A stretch of DNA of 17,724 bases from Dehalococcoidia bacterium. Its GTDB lineage: Bacteria; Chloroflexota; Dehalococcoidia; GIF9; UBA5629. This document shows, piece by piece, positions 1-6,696 of the stretch. Position 1 is the first letter of the stretch; each line of letters begins with the position of its first letter. The notes beneath the pieces were generated by a model, which saw nothing but the letters and a program-made list of their open reading frames with translations, had not been told where the DNA came from and ran no database searches. The stretch is from NCBI GenBank assembly GCA_007280145.1, contig QYPU01000041.1:1-17724 (forward strand), in the 5' to 3' direction. A program made the translations under genes and the position numbers.

Positions 1-337
1 CTGTTGTCTTGTATCCATACGTAAAATCAACAACGTATATGCCTGCCAGTTCAACGTGTTCTACGGAAAATTAGATAGTGCCCCGCTTATCGAACAGTGC
101 CCCATCAATCTAGAATGTAAAGTTATGCTTATCTTGAACTTAGGCACTCATTCACTAATTGTCGGCAAAATTGAGGAAACCCATGTCTCAGAGGACTGCC
201 TCACCAACGGAAAACCAGACGTTAATAGAATCAAACCCTTCACTTTCACTACAATCCCGGCTCTTCAATATCAAGCTCTGGGAGAGGTTATAGCTAAAGC
301 ATTCAGCATCGGCAAGGAACTCAAGGCGAGACAATAA
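1..337 (+). CDS. flavin reductase family protein, C-terminal part (5' end outside window)
   Basis: The reading frame is open from base 2 to the TAA at 335-337, giving 111 visible residues, so the gene is cut by the left edge; the GTG at 56 lies inside the domain and is not a convincing start. The fragment reads like the C-terminal half of the flavin reductase-like (FMN-binding split barrel) family. It shows FNVFYGKLDSAP, then CPINLECKV, a GKIEETHVSEDCLTNGKPD segment, and the terminal LGEVIAKAFSIGKEL. Members bind FMN and reduce flavin with NAD(P)H or act in redox reactions of anaerobes; the substrate cannot be read here. The next gene is convergent. The family call is fairly sure, the precise role unknown. 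Confidence 0.8.
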   Translation, partial: CCLVSIRKINNVYACQFNVFYGKLDSAPLIEQCPINLECKVMLILNLGTHSLIVGKIEETHVSEDCLTNGKPDVNRIKPFTFTTIPALQYQALGEVIAKAFSIGKELKARQ

Positions 338-376
338 GGCCTCGAGAATGAGAAAAGGGTAACAATCAGACAAATT

Positions 377-400
377 GTGCAACTTCAGAAAAGTTAGCAC
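377..400. terminator. weak intergenic hairpin between convergent genes
   Basis: GTGCAACTT (377-385) pairs with AAGTT-A-GCAC (391-400) with one bulged A and a 5-nt loop. It lies between the flavin reductase stop (337) and the zinc-ribbon protein stop (426). There is no good U-run on either strand, so its role as a terminator is only suggested by position. Confidence 0.3.
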
Positions 401-425
401 TAATATCAAGGTATATATATTCCAC

Positions 426-1520
426 CTAACCTAGCTTGGCACCGCAGCTTGTGCAAAATCTGGATACGGGGTCAATAGCAGCGCCACATTGAGGGCAAGC
501 ACGCTGTAGCTTTTGGCCACAAGCTCCGCAAAACTGCTGACCTGGAGCATATTGCGAACCACACCGGGGACATACAAGTGCTTGCTGCATCTCCAAGATT
601 TGGTGTTGAGCTATTGGCTTTCGACCCCAGGGCACAATTCCAATGACAATTAGCACTACTCCGGCAGCCGCCACTCCGATGCTAAATATCACCAGGGGGG
701 CGAAAAGGTCACTGAGGAACAGCGGCAGCCATGATTGGAGTGCTGAAAAAGGTAAATCAAACTGCGTTAGCTGTGCCCCGGCAAGATGAGTGATAATGAA
801 AACGCCTATATACTGAAGGGCCCCGTAGACTAAGAAAATGATGCCCAGACGACATAAGCCAGCTCTTACAGGGCGACTCAGGAGAACAATACCCAGGATT
901 AGAAGCGGTATAAGGCCAATCAGTACTATGTAAACGAACTCAAAATAACCAGCAGCTCCCCTTACCTGCTCTAATATAGACTGAACCTCCGAGCCCCACA
1001 AGCTTTCGTCAAGCTCAAATGCCTCCGGTATATCCCTGGTAGCTTCCTGATAAGCTTCGTTGATAAACTGCTCTATCATCTCCGGGGATGCTCCAGAAAG
1101 CTCCGGTGGCAGTGACTCCGATACAGCTTGCTCCAAATTATCTCTCAGGCTATCTTTTACCGGCTCCAGGGAAATCACGAGGTTCAAGCTTTGACTCCTG
1201 CCCAGAAGGTAGTCATAGCCAGCATAGATTAGGACACCTGCCTGCTGCTTCATCCAGGGCTCAAGGTCAGCAACGGTGTTACTTAGAACCTCTGCCACAA
1301 GCTCTCCCCCCTGAGGGACTTCTTGAGGAATCTCAATGGCGATTTGCTCGCTGAGCAGTTCTTCAGCTAGCGAAGGTATATCAAGCCTATCTACCTGAGA
1401 GACAACGAAGTCTGGATTAAGGAGAGTTTGCTTTAACATCAGCATATCGCCAAATATAGACAAAGAGAAAAAAAGAAGTAAGCCTAACAGACTAACAACT
1501 AACCCCTTAAGAAAACTCAT
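426..1520 (-). CDS. membrane protein with C-terminal double zinc ribbon
   Basis: 364 residues, function not recognised. An N-terminal hydrophobic segment (about residues 4-24) is followed by a long acidic, probably extracytoplasmic region (about 25-190). Three membrane segments follow (about 194-215, 222-245, 272-297), then a cytoplasmic tail with two zinc ribbons. Ribbon 1 uses C317, C320, C331, C334 and ribbon 2 uses C342, C345, C356, C359, each a CxxCG...CxxCG pair, as in double-zinc-ribbon domains. The ATG at 1520 has AAGGA about 10 nt upstream and GGAGG slightly further, and a promoter-like sequence lies at 1558-1585. The extracytoplasmic region plus zinc-binding tail suggests a sensor or scaffold role in the envelope; this is inference. 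Confidence 0.8.
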   Translation of the reverse strand: MSFLKGLVVSLLGLLLFFSLSIFGDMLMLKQTLLNPDFVVSQVDRLDIPSLAEELLSEQIAIEIPQEVPQGGELVAEVLSNTVADLEPWMKQQAGVLIYAGYDYLLGRSQSLNLVISLEPVKDSLRDNLEQAVSESLPPELSGASPEMIEQFINEAYQEATRDIPEAFELDESLWGSEVQSILEQVRGAAGYFEFVYIVLIGLIPLLILGIVLLSRPVRAGLCRLGIIFLVYGALQYIGVFIITHLAGAQLTQFDLPFSALQSWLPLFLSDLFAPLVIFSIGVAAAGVVLIVIGIVPWGRKPIAQHQILEMQQALVCPRCGSQYAPGQQFCGACGQKLQRACPQCGAAIDPVSRFCTSCGAKLG

Positions 1521-1557
1521 CTAGACAGCATCCTTTCCTCCAGTTGGACTCTGGCAT

Positions 1558-1585
1558 ATTATACACAGGCTCTACTGCTTGTCCG
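1558..1585 (-). promoter_or_regulatory. sigma70-type promoter candidate for the zinc-ribbon protein gene
   Basis: Read on the minus strand: CGGACA (-35, 4 of 6 consensus bases), 16-nt spacer, TATAAT (-10, perfect), about 38 nt before the ATG at 1520. Confidence 0.45.
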
Positions 1586-1689
1586 ATAATAGCATTGCTG
1601 CGATTATACATCCAGTTAAAGAAAAGCAGAATACCCCTGCTATAACCTGGTAAAACCAAATAAGTTATTTAAAATGTACATGAAGGGGG

Positions 1690-1718
1690 TTGTGCTAGCG
1701 TTGTTGACGCCGTATAAT
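1690..1718 (+). promoter_or_regulatory. sigma70-type promoter candidate for the NSS transporter
   Basis: TTGTGC (1690-1695), 17-nt spacer, TATAAT (1713-1718). It would give a leader of roughly 135 nt before the ATG at 1860. The -10 box is perfect, the -35 box weak. Confidence 0.5.
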
Positions 1719-1859
1719 GAGAAAAATCTGTGCGGCAGTGCTAATAAGCACCTGGGCACAATCAAGTTTAAAGGAAAGGAGGTGCATATTCTGCAAACAT
1801 ATAGAGTTATCTCCCGATTCAATAAATCTTAATAAATCTTAAGGAAAGGGGGTAAGTTA

Positions 1860-3374
1860 ATGGCAGAAGTAGGAAGAGAGAGGTGGAGCAACAGAACACT
1901 TTTCATATTTGCCGCAATAGGGTCGGCAATAGGTCTGGGCAATGTGTGGAGATTCCCCTACCTGACCTATGAGTTCGGCGGCGGAGCGTTCTTGATAGCA
2001 TGGCTTATTGGCCTTGTCATACTCGGCATTCCCTGGATGATGATGGAGTTTGGAATAGGCCGCTATTTCCAAAAGAGCGCCCCAGGCATCTTTGAAGGAA
2101 TCGGCAAGAAGTGGGAATGGCTGGGCTGGTGGCCAGTTTTTATGGCTTTTCTGATAGTAAGTTATTATTGTGTGGTACTGGCCTGGTCTTTACAATTTAC
2201 GGTTGGTTCAGCTACTATGGCCTGGGGCACGGGAGAGGCTGGAGCCGCTGGAGCAGGGTCATATTTTTTCGGAACAGTCCTGAACCTCTCAGATGGGGCC
2301 GGTGTGCTTGGTGGTCTCCAGTGGGCACTGGTGGGATTTCTAGCGCTTACCTGGATAGTTCTATTCTTTCTGGTGTTTCGAGGTGCCCTTCATATAGGTA
2401 AAATCGTATTCTGGACAGTAACTATTCCCTGGGCACTACTAATTATCATACTTATCAGGGGCCTAACTTTGCCCGGGGCTGTTGAAGGGCTCAACTACTA
2501 CCTTACGCCAAACTTTGCCGCATTAGCAAGTCCAGACCTGTGGTTTGGTGCACTTAGCCAAATTGCGTTTACTCTTTCCCTGGGCATGGCAGGAATGTTT
2601 GCCTACGGCAGCTTCGTTGCCAAGAAAGCAGACATAACCAATAACGCCTTTATTGCATCATTTTCCAATTGTGCTACCAGTTTCTTCGCTGGTTTCGCCG
2701 TATTTAGCATCGTTGGTTTTATAATGCAAGCCATGTCCATTCCAATTGGTGAAGTTAGTGCCTCAGGCCTAGGCCTTGCCTTTGTGACTTTCCCTGTCGC
2801 CATCTCCATGATGCCCGCAGCCAACGGCTTTATCGGTATAGTATTTTTCCTCTGCCTGTTTTTCCTGGGCATAGATTCTGCGTTATTCCTGGTCTACGGT
2901 GGCGTAATCGCACCAGTAATGGATAAGTTTGGCCTAAGCCGAGTAAAAGCCACTGCCATTGTCTGCGCTGTCGCCTTTGCAGTTGGACTGCTATTTACTA
3001 CAAGCGGTGGCCTCTACTGGCTGGATATAGTGGACAGGACAGCCGCCTTCTACGGGTTGCTAATAACGGGCGCATTATCCTGCCTCGTTGTTGGCTGGAA
3101 ATTTGGAGCTGCAAAGCTTAGAGAGCATCTGAATGAAACCTCTGACATAAAAGTCGGGAGCTGGTGGGATTGGTTGCTCAAGCTCGTCGTGCCTGTAGGC
3201 CTGCTCTTTGTCGTGATTTACGGCGGCTTTATGCAAGATATACCCAACCCTTACGGTGGATATCCGCTCTGGGCAGCTTCCATGATATGGGTCATACTGG
3301 GAGCAACCCTGATACTGAGCTTTTTACTCCAGGCAATCAAAACCAAGTCAAGCAAGGAGGAGGCCAAGAAATGA
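1860..3374 (+). CDS. sodium-dependent transporter, NSS (SNF) family
   Basis: 504 residues, the usual length for bacterial NSS proteins, with 11-12 hydrophobic segments. The first segment carries the family signature GSAIGLGNVWRFPYLTYE followed by GGGAFL and GIPWMMME (about residues 21-67). In LeuT the equivalent unwound TM1 residues and Asn bind substrate and Na+. The protein should import an amino acid or related amine with Na+; the substrate is not evident. The ATG at 1860 follows AAGGAAAGGGGG. The stop TGA overlaps the start of the small subunit gene at 3371, so the two are translated together. Pairing with a MetS-type subunit recalls the methionine/alanine importer MetPS of corynebacteria, but this does not prove the substrate. 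Confidence 0.93.
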   Translation: MAEVGRERWSNRTLFIFAAIGSAIGLGNVWRFPYLTYEFGGGAFLIAWLIGLVILGIPWMMMEFGIGRYFQKSAPGIFEGIGKKWEWLGWWPVFMAFLIVSYYCVVLAWSLQFTVGSATMAWGTGEAGAAGAGSYFFGTVLNLSDGAGVLGGLQWALVGFLALTWIVLFFLVFRGALHIGKIVFWTVTIPWALLIIILIRGLTLPGAVEGLNYYLTPNFAALASPDLWFGALSQIAFTLSLGMAGMFAYGSFVAKKADITNNAFIASFSNCATSFFAGFAVFSIVGFIMQAMSIPIGEVSASGLGLAFVTFPVAISMMPAANGFIGIVFFLCLFFLGIDSALFLVYGGVIAPVMDKFGLSRVKATAIVCAVAFAVGLLFTTSGGLYWLDIVDRTAAFYGLLITGALSCLVVGWKFGAAKLREHLNETSDIKVGSWWDWLLKLVVPVGLLFVVIYGGFMQDIPNPYGGYPLWAASMIWVILGATLILSFLLQAIKTKSSKEEAKK

Positions 3375-3478
3375 CTATCGCTGCAATAACTACCACTATT
3401 GTTATGTGGGCAGTATTCATTGGTGTATTAGCCTGGTGTTTCACGCGGATAGGCAAAGGCGGTAAGTGGGAAGACTGA
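3371..3478 (+). CDS. MetS-type small subunit of NSS transporter
   Basis: A 35-residue protein with a single hydrophobic helix (about residues 3-23, including IVMWAVFIGVLAWC) and a short basic tail ending GKGGKWED. It starts at ATG 3371 inside an ATGA overlap with the transporter stop, preceded by AAGGAGGAGG. One-helix partners of this size and shape, placed directly after an NSS gene, form the methionine/alanine importer small-subunit family. In corynebacteria MetS is needed for MetP transport. A regulatory or assembly role for the symporter is inferred from that. Confidence 0.85.
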   Translation: MTIAAITTTIVMWAVFIGVLAWCFTRIGKGGKWED

Positions 3479-3502
3479 AAAGTAGCTAGTGACCATAGTT
3501 AA

Positions 3503-3546
3503 AAGCCAAAACTGCTCCCTATCTATTTAGGGAGCAGTTTTGGCTT
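3503..3546. terminator. bidirectional hairpin terminator
   Basis: A perfect 17-bp inverted repeat AGCCAAAACTGCTCCCT (3504-3520) / its complement (3529-3545), extended by one A-T pair, with an 8-nt loop. It lies between the convergent MetS-type and crotonase genes. On the minus strand the stem is followed by TTTT. Confidence 0.85.
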
Positions 3547-3573
3547 CGGCAGAGGACAGCATCTAAAACAAGC

Positions 3574-4443
3574 TCATAAATATTTAAACGGCCTCTCAGT
3601 CCACCATGGATAAAAATCAGGCATATCATTGCTGACTTTCATTGAAAAATTCGGGGGCCTTTTCTCAAGGAATGACATAATGCCTTCGCGTGCGTCTGCT
3701 TGTTGGAAAGTCCATTCCAGCACTTTTGACTCGATTTTATTCGCTTCTATAGGATGGTCGACACCCACCAGTTTCCACAGAAGCTGACGGCAAAGAGCAA
3801 TAGATATCGCGGAGGTGTTCTGGACAATTTCCAGGGCAATTTCACGTGCCCGAGGAATTAAAGCATCCGGCGGTAACACTTCAGTCACCAACCCATGCGC
3901 AAGTGCTTCTTGGGCCCCAAATACCCTTCCAGTAAGTATCCACTCCGCAGCTTTGCCCATGCCGACAATGCGAGGCAGAAACCAAGTGCTGGCTCCCTCA
4001 GCAACGATGCCCCGCCTGGTAAAAACAAATCCCATCCTGGCATTTTCAGAGGCTAGACGGATATCCATAGCCAGTGTCATGGTAATTCCCACTCCTGCGG
4101 CTGCTCCGTTAATGGCAGCAATTACCGGTTTTTTCAGGTCGTAAATTGGCATAGTAATCTGACCCGCAACTTCTCTATCTGCTTTTAGATGCTCAGTGGA
4201 TAATTCCGAAGACCCATCTTCTAAAGTTCCACCCTCAGGACTTAAGTCGGTCCCGCCACAAAAAGCTCGGCCTGCTCCAGTCACAACTACAACCCGCACA
4301 TCGTCATCTGCATCGGCTTTACCAAAAGCATCAATGACTTCGTCCGCCATCACATAAGTGCAAGCATTTAGCTTCTCCGGCCTATTGAGCGTTATAGTCG
4401 CAATCCTATCGGATATCTCGTATAGTATCTCGGTATATTCCAT
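3574..4443 (-). CDS. enoyl-CoA hydratase/isomerase (crotonase) family protein
   Basis: 289 residues, crotonase fold. Visible landmarks are ITLNRPEKLNACT near the N-terminus, the oxyanion-hole segments GAGRAFCGGTDLS and INGAAAGVGI, and the central MDIRLASENARMGFVF-TRRGIVAEG stretch. The glutamate of the rat hydratase GGGCELA motif is replaced here (GVGITMTLA), while a Glu is present in IVAEGAS. The protein may therefore be an isomerase or another crotonase reaction rather than a classical hydratase. It acts on acyl-CoA thioesters, probably in beta-oxidation-like metabolism. Start ATG 4443 follows GAGGAGG. It stands alone, with no other fatty-acid gene next to it. Confidence 0.88.
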   Translation of the reverse strand: MEYTEILYEISDRIATITLNRPEKLNACTYVMADEVIDAFGKADADDDVRVVVVTGAGRAFCGGTDLSPEGGTLEDGSSELSTEHLKADREVAGQITMPIYDLKKPVIAAINGAAAGVGITMTLAMDIRLASENARMGFVFTRRGIVAEGASTWFLPRIVGMGKAAEWILTGRVFGAQEALAHGLVTEVLPPDALIPRAREIALEIVQNTSAISIALCRQLLWKLVGVDHPIEANKIESKVLEWTFQQADAREGIMSFLEKRPPNFSMKVSNDMPDFYPWWTERPFKYL

Positions 4444-4472
4444 AAGTCCTCCTCTTTACATCGGTAGTTATC

Positions 4473-4500
4473 AGTATATGGAAAAGCCGACGTTCGGCAA
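4473..4500 (-). promoter_or_regulatory. promoter candidate for the crotonase gene
   Basis: On the minus strand TTGCCG, 16-nt spacer, TATACT, about 30 nt before the ATG. The spacer contains an inverted repeat GCCGA-ACG-TCGGC (4486-4498) that could be an operator or chance. Confidence 0.35.
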
Positions 4501-4567
4501 GGTTATCTCCCTAAGAGACCTCCGTGTCCCCAAGTATAGCTCCTCTCCCTAACACTCGTCAAAACGT

Positions 4568-4597
4568 TTGCACCTCCGATAGAAAACAAAGTAAGAT
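4568..4597 (+). promoter_or_regulatory. promoter candidate for the UPF0200-like kinase
   Basis: TTGCAC, 18-nt spacer, TAAGAT, about 48 nt before the GTG start at 4646. Both boxes are imperfect. Confidence 0.3.
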
Positions 4598-4645
4598 AAG
4601 TACTTGCCATTCAATACGAAAGCACAGAACGAAAGGAGACTACAC

Positions 4646-5209
4646 GTGAAAGTCATCGGCGCTGTGGGACAAAACGGCTCGGGAAAAGACGAAGTTGTCA
4701 AGTATCTTCACACCCGCTACGGCGTGCCTTTCCTGTCAACTGGGGACATAGTAAGAGAAATCGCCGCAAAAGAAGGACTGGAACCAACCAGAACCAACTT
4801 ACAGGATATTTCCGAAAGATATTTCCGTGAGTTCGAGAAAGGCTATTTCGTGAGACTCGTCGCAGACCAGATATACAAAAATGGCTGGAAAATTACTGGG
4901 ATAAGCGGAATACGGTCATCCGATGACGTTGCTGCATTAAAGAATGCCTTTGGCAAAGACTTCATTTTGCTCCATGTGTATGTCAGTGACCCCCACAACC
5001 GCTATGCCAGAACATGTAAACGGGGTGAAGGAAGAGACCCGCACACTTACGAACAATTTATGCGACAGGACAGCGCAGAGGAAGAACTGTTCCATATAAA
5101 GGAAGCGACCGAACACGCAGACTACTCTCTAAGCAATGATGGCACACTGGATGATTTGCACAAAGCACTTGACAGGCTGATATTCAAGCAGGGGCTATTG
5201 CTTGTTTAG
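4646..5209 (+). CDS. UPF0200-like P-loop nucleotide kinase
   Basis: 187 residues from GTG 4646, chosen because AAGGAG (4633-4638) sits 7 nt upstream and the P-loop then begins near residue 5, as expected. An upstream TTG at 4604 lacks such a site. The Walker A loop is GQNGSGKD (residues 8-15), followed by a LSTGDIVRE lid-like segment. The C-terminal pattern EEELFHIKEA...ADYSLSNDGTLDDL matches the archaeal adenylate-kinase/dephospho-CoA-kinase-like UPF0200 group. It is probably a small-molecule or nucleotide kinase in the cytoplasm; the substrate is unknown. It has no operon partner and converges on csaA. Confidence 0.8.
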   Translation: MKVIGAVGQNGSGKDEVVKYLHTRYGVPFLSTGDIVREIAAKEGLEPTRTNLQDISERYFREFEKGYFVRLVADQIYKNGWKITGISGIRSSDDVAALKNAFGKDFILLHVYVSDPHNRYARTCKRGEGRDPHTYEQFMRQDSAEEELFHIKEATEHADYSLSNDGTLDDLHKALDRLIFKQGLLLV

Positions 5210-5226
5210 ATTATCCCAGGCACGCT

Positions 5227-5242
5227 CGCTGCGAAGACAGCG
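5227..5242. terminator. small hairpin between convergent genes
   Basis: CGCTG-CGAAGA-CAGCG, a 5-bp stem between the kinase stop (5209) and the csaA stop (5243). There is no U-run, so termination is uncertain. Confidence 0.25.
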
Positions 5243-5578
5243 CTACAAAATTCTCTTGCCCAATGGAACATCACTATCCGGTTGAACCAGCACCACTTCA
5301 TCATTATCCAACACCACACCTAATACCAGCACTTCAGACATAAAATCAGCAATTTGTCGTGGCGGGAAATTCACTACCGCTATAATGCGCCTGCCTATCA
5401 AGTCATCTTTTGTGTAAAGGTTGGTAATTTGAGCGCTGGCTTTCTTTAACCCAAGGTCTCCGAAATCTATCCAGAGTTTATAAGCAGGTTTTCGTGCTTT
5501 GGGAAAATCCTCAGCCTTAATAATTTTGCCAACGCGTATATCCACTTTTTCAAAGTAATCGTAACTAATCTGCGTCAT
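5243..5578 (-). CDS. csaA: CsaA-type tRNA-binding protein / export-related chaperone
   Basis: 111 residues, exactly one tRNA-binding OB-fold domain. The family landmarks are VDIRVGKIIKAEDFP (residues 12-26), KKASAQITNLY, VVNFPPRQIADFMSEVLVLG and the C-terminal VQPDSDVPLGKRI. Bacillus CsaA is a dimer with chaperone and secretion-related activity; the same fold occurs in tRNA-binding domains of synthetases. The gene starts at ATG 5578, 38 nt after the HgcAB-like gene, and is likely the last gene of that minus-strand cluster. Its ribosome site (AAGGCGG) is weak. Confidence 0.92.
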   Translation of the reverse strand: MTQISYDYFEKVDIRVGKIIKAEDFPKARKPAYKLWIDFGDLGLKKASAQITNLYTKDDLIGRRIIAVVNFPPRQIADFMSEVLVLGVVLDNDEVVLVQPDSDVPLGKRIL

Positions 5579-5616
5579 TTCAGTATCCGCCTTGGTTGAA
5601 ATTGATTAATCTAAAC

Positions 5617-6696
5617 CTAGCTCCCGAATGAGATAGCTTTTGGGGGACATTGAAGAACACAAGCTTCGCAGGCCTCACAGAGTGAGGGATACTTGATTAC
5701 CATCTTCTTGTGCTCATTTCCCTCTATCTCGAAGACTCCTCTAGGGCAAATATCATAGCATATTCCGCAGGCAGTACATTTGGCTTGGTCAAGTACTATC
5801 TTGCCTCCTATGATTTTGCTTCGCCCTGTGAAATCTACCGGGCCAATCCGCCCAATGCCAAGTTTGTCCAACAAAGGCTCAAGGTCACTCCTGTAAAGGG
5901 GAGTTACTCCACCGAAGTCAGTCCCGATAACTACAACAAGCCCCATAGCCATAAAGAACAGGTCACGGATGTACATCGATGGGTCAGCTACAAGGAAAAT
6001 ATAGCTAAGTAGCCCTGCCCCTGTTAACGCTTCCAGGAAAAGCAATTTATGCCACCCGGCTTTACCCGGGATAAAAGGATACAAGCCATACATAAAGAGC
6101 AACAACCCCCCGCCCAGTATTGCAAACTCAGCAAGCCAGTCACTCAAAAAAACGGCCAGGATAACCAGAATGAGCAAGCAAATAGGAAAGGAGACCCCTA
6201 TGCCGACATCCAGTCGGTCAACAAGAGGCCACTGCACACGGCGCATAGCATCAGACTTCTTGAGTCCATTAGCTATGTATTCAGGTATGTCCTTAGCATA
6301 AACAGGGCCAAACTTGCAATGCCAGCCTGTCTCCTTTCTGACAAGCTCAACATCAACACCTGGCGCAGCCAATTGCGGTAATATCAGAGTTCGATTAGTG
6401 ACCTTGTTGCTAATCCTCGAAGTTTTGACCACTGAGATTACGGAATGGGCAGTGAAGCTACCACCTTTAGCAGCACACCAGACATTTATGCCGCCAGTCG
6501 GTGCTATCAGCAAATAACAATCCAAGTTCTTTAAGTATCTGGTTACCCTCTTCACGGTGAGGTCAAAATTGGCAGTAACGAAAACCGGGCTTCTCTCATC
6601 GGGCTGGCCAAAAACCCTGAGTCCAGGCTCTGTGGAGAGCGGCAGTAGCCGAAAGAGGGTCCCTATGGCTGTTCTAACTGCTCCTATAAATCCCAC
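5617..6696 (-). CDS. HgcAB-like fusion: corrinoid protein + membrane domain + 2x[4Fe-4S] ferredoxin
   Basis: 359 residues in three parts. Residues about 27-165 resemble the corrinoid-binding domain of HgcA and of the CODH/ACS corrinoid protein: SPVFVTANFDLT (36-47), cap-helix motif NVWCAAKGG (71-79), LILPQLAAPGV (104-114), FGPVYAKDIPEY (129-140). C74 is the expected lower-face cobalt ligand. About 166-257 form four membrane segments. DFGGVTPLY resembles the HgcA C-terminus. The tail is a ferredoxin with C307, C310, C313, C317 and C340, C343, C346, C350. HgcA methylates Hg(II) from methylcobalamin and HgcB reduces the corrinoid. This protein lacks HgcB's further cysteines, so another methyl acceptor is likely. 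The GTG start lies inside the methyltransferase gene (13-nt overlap), with GGAAGGGA upstream. Confidence 0.88.
   Translation of the reverse strand: MGFIGAVRTAIGTLFRLLPLSTEPGLRVFGQPDERSPVFVTANFDLTVKRVTRYLKNLDCYLLIAPTGGINVWCAAKGGSFTAHSVISVVKTSRISNKVTNRTLILPQLAAPGVDVELVRKETGWHCKFGPVYAKDIPEYIANGLKKSDAMRRVQWPLVDRLDVGIGVSFPICLLILVILAVFLSDWLAEFAILGGGLLLFMYGLYPFIPGKAGWHKLLFLEALTGAGLLSYIFLVADPSMYIRDLFFMAMGLVVVIGTDFGGVTPLYRSDLEPLLDKLGIGRIGPVDFTGRSKIIGGKIVLDQAKCTACGICYDICPRGVFEIEGNEHKKMVIKYPSLCEACEACVLQCPPKAISFGS

Larger units (their letters stand above)
1521..1859. other. divergent intergenic region (339 nt)
   Basis: No convincing gene lies here. The stretch holds a promoter-like site for each flanking gene (1558-1585 minus, 1690-1718 plus). 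It also has a small hairpin GTGCT-AATA-AGCAC (1738-1751), a full-length Shine-Dalgarno-like AAAGGAGGTG (1775-1784) with no ATG behind it, and two tandem copies of AATAAATCTT (1821-1840). The true ribosome site of the symporter gene, AAGGAAAGGGGG, begins at 1841. Confidence 0.6.

Noticed and set aside
1640..1822. 60-codon minus-strand frame in the divergent region
   Set aside because: No family resemblance or ribosome site, and it spans promoter-like sequence on the other strand.
5617..6696. Calling the fusion a true mercury methylase
   Set aside because: The cap-helix variant and the absent HgcB cysteines make that claim unsafe, although the fold family is clear.
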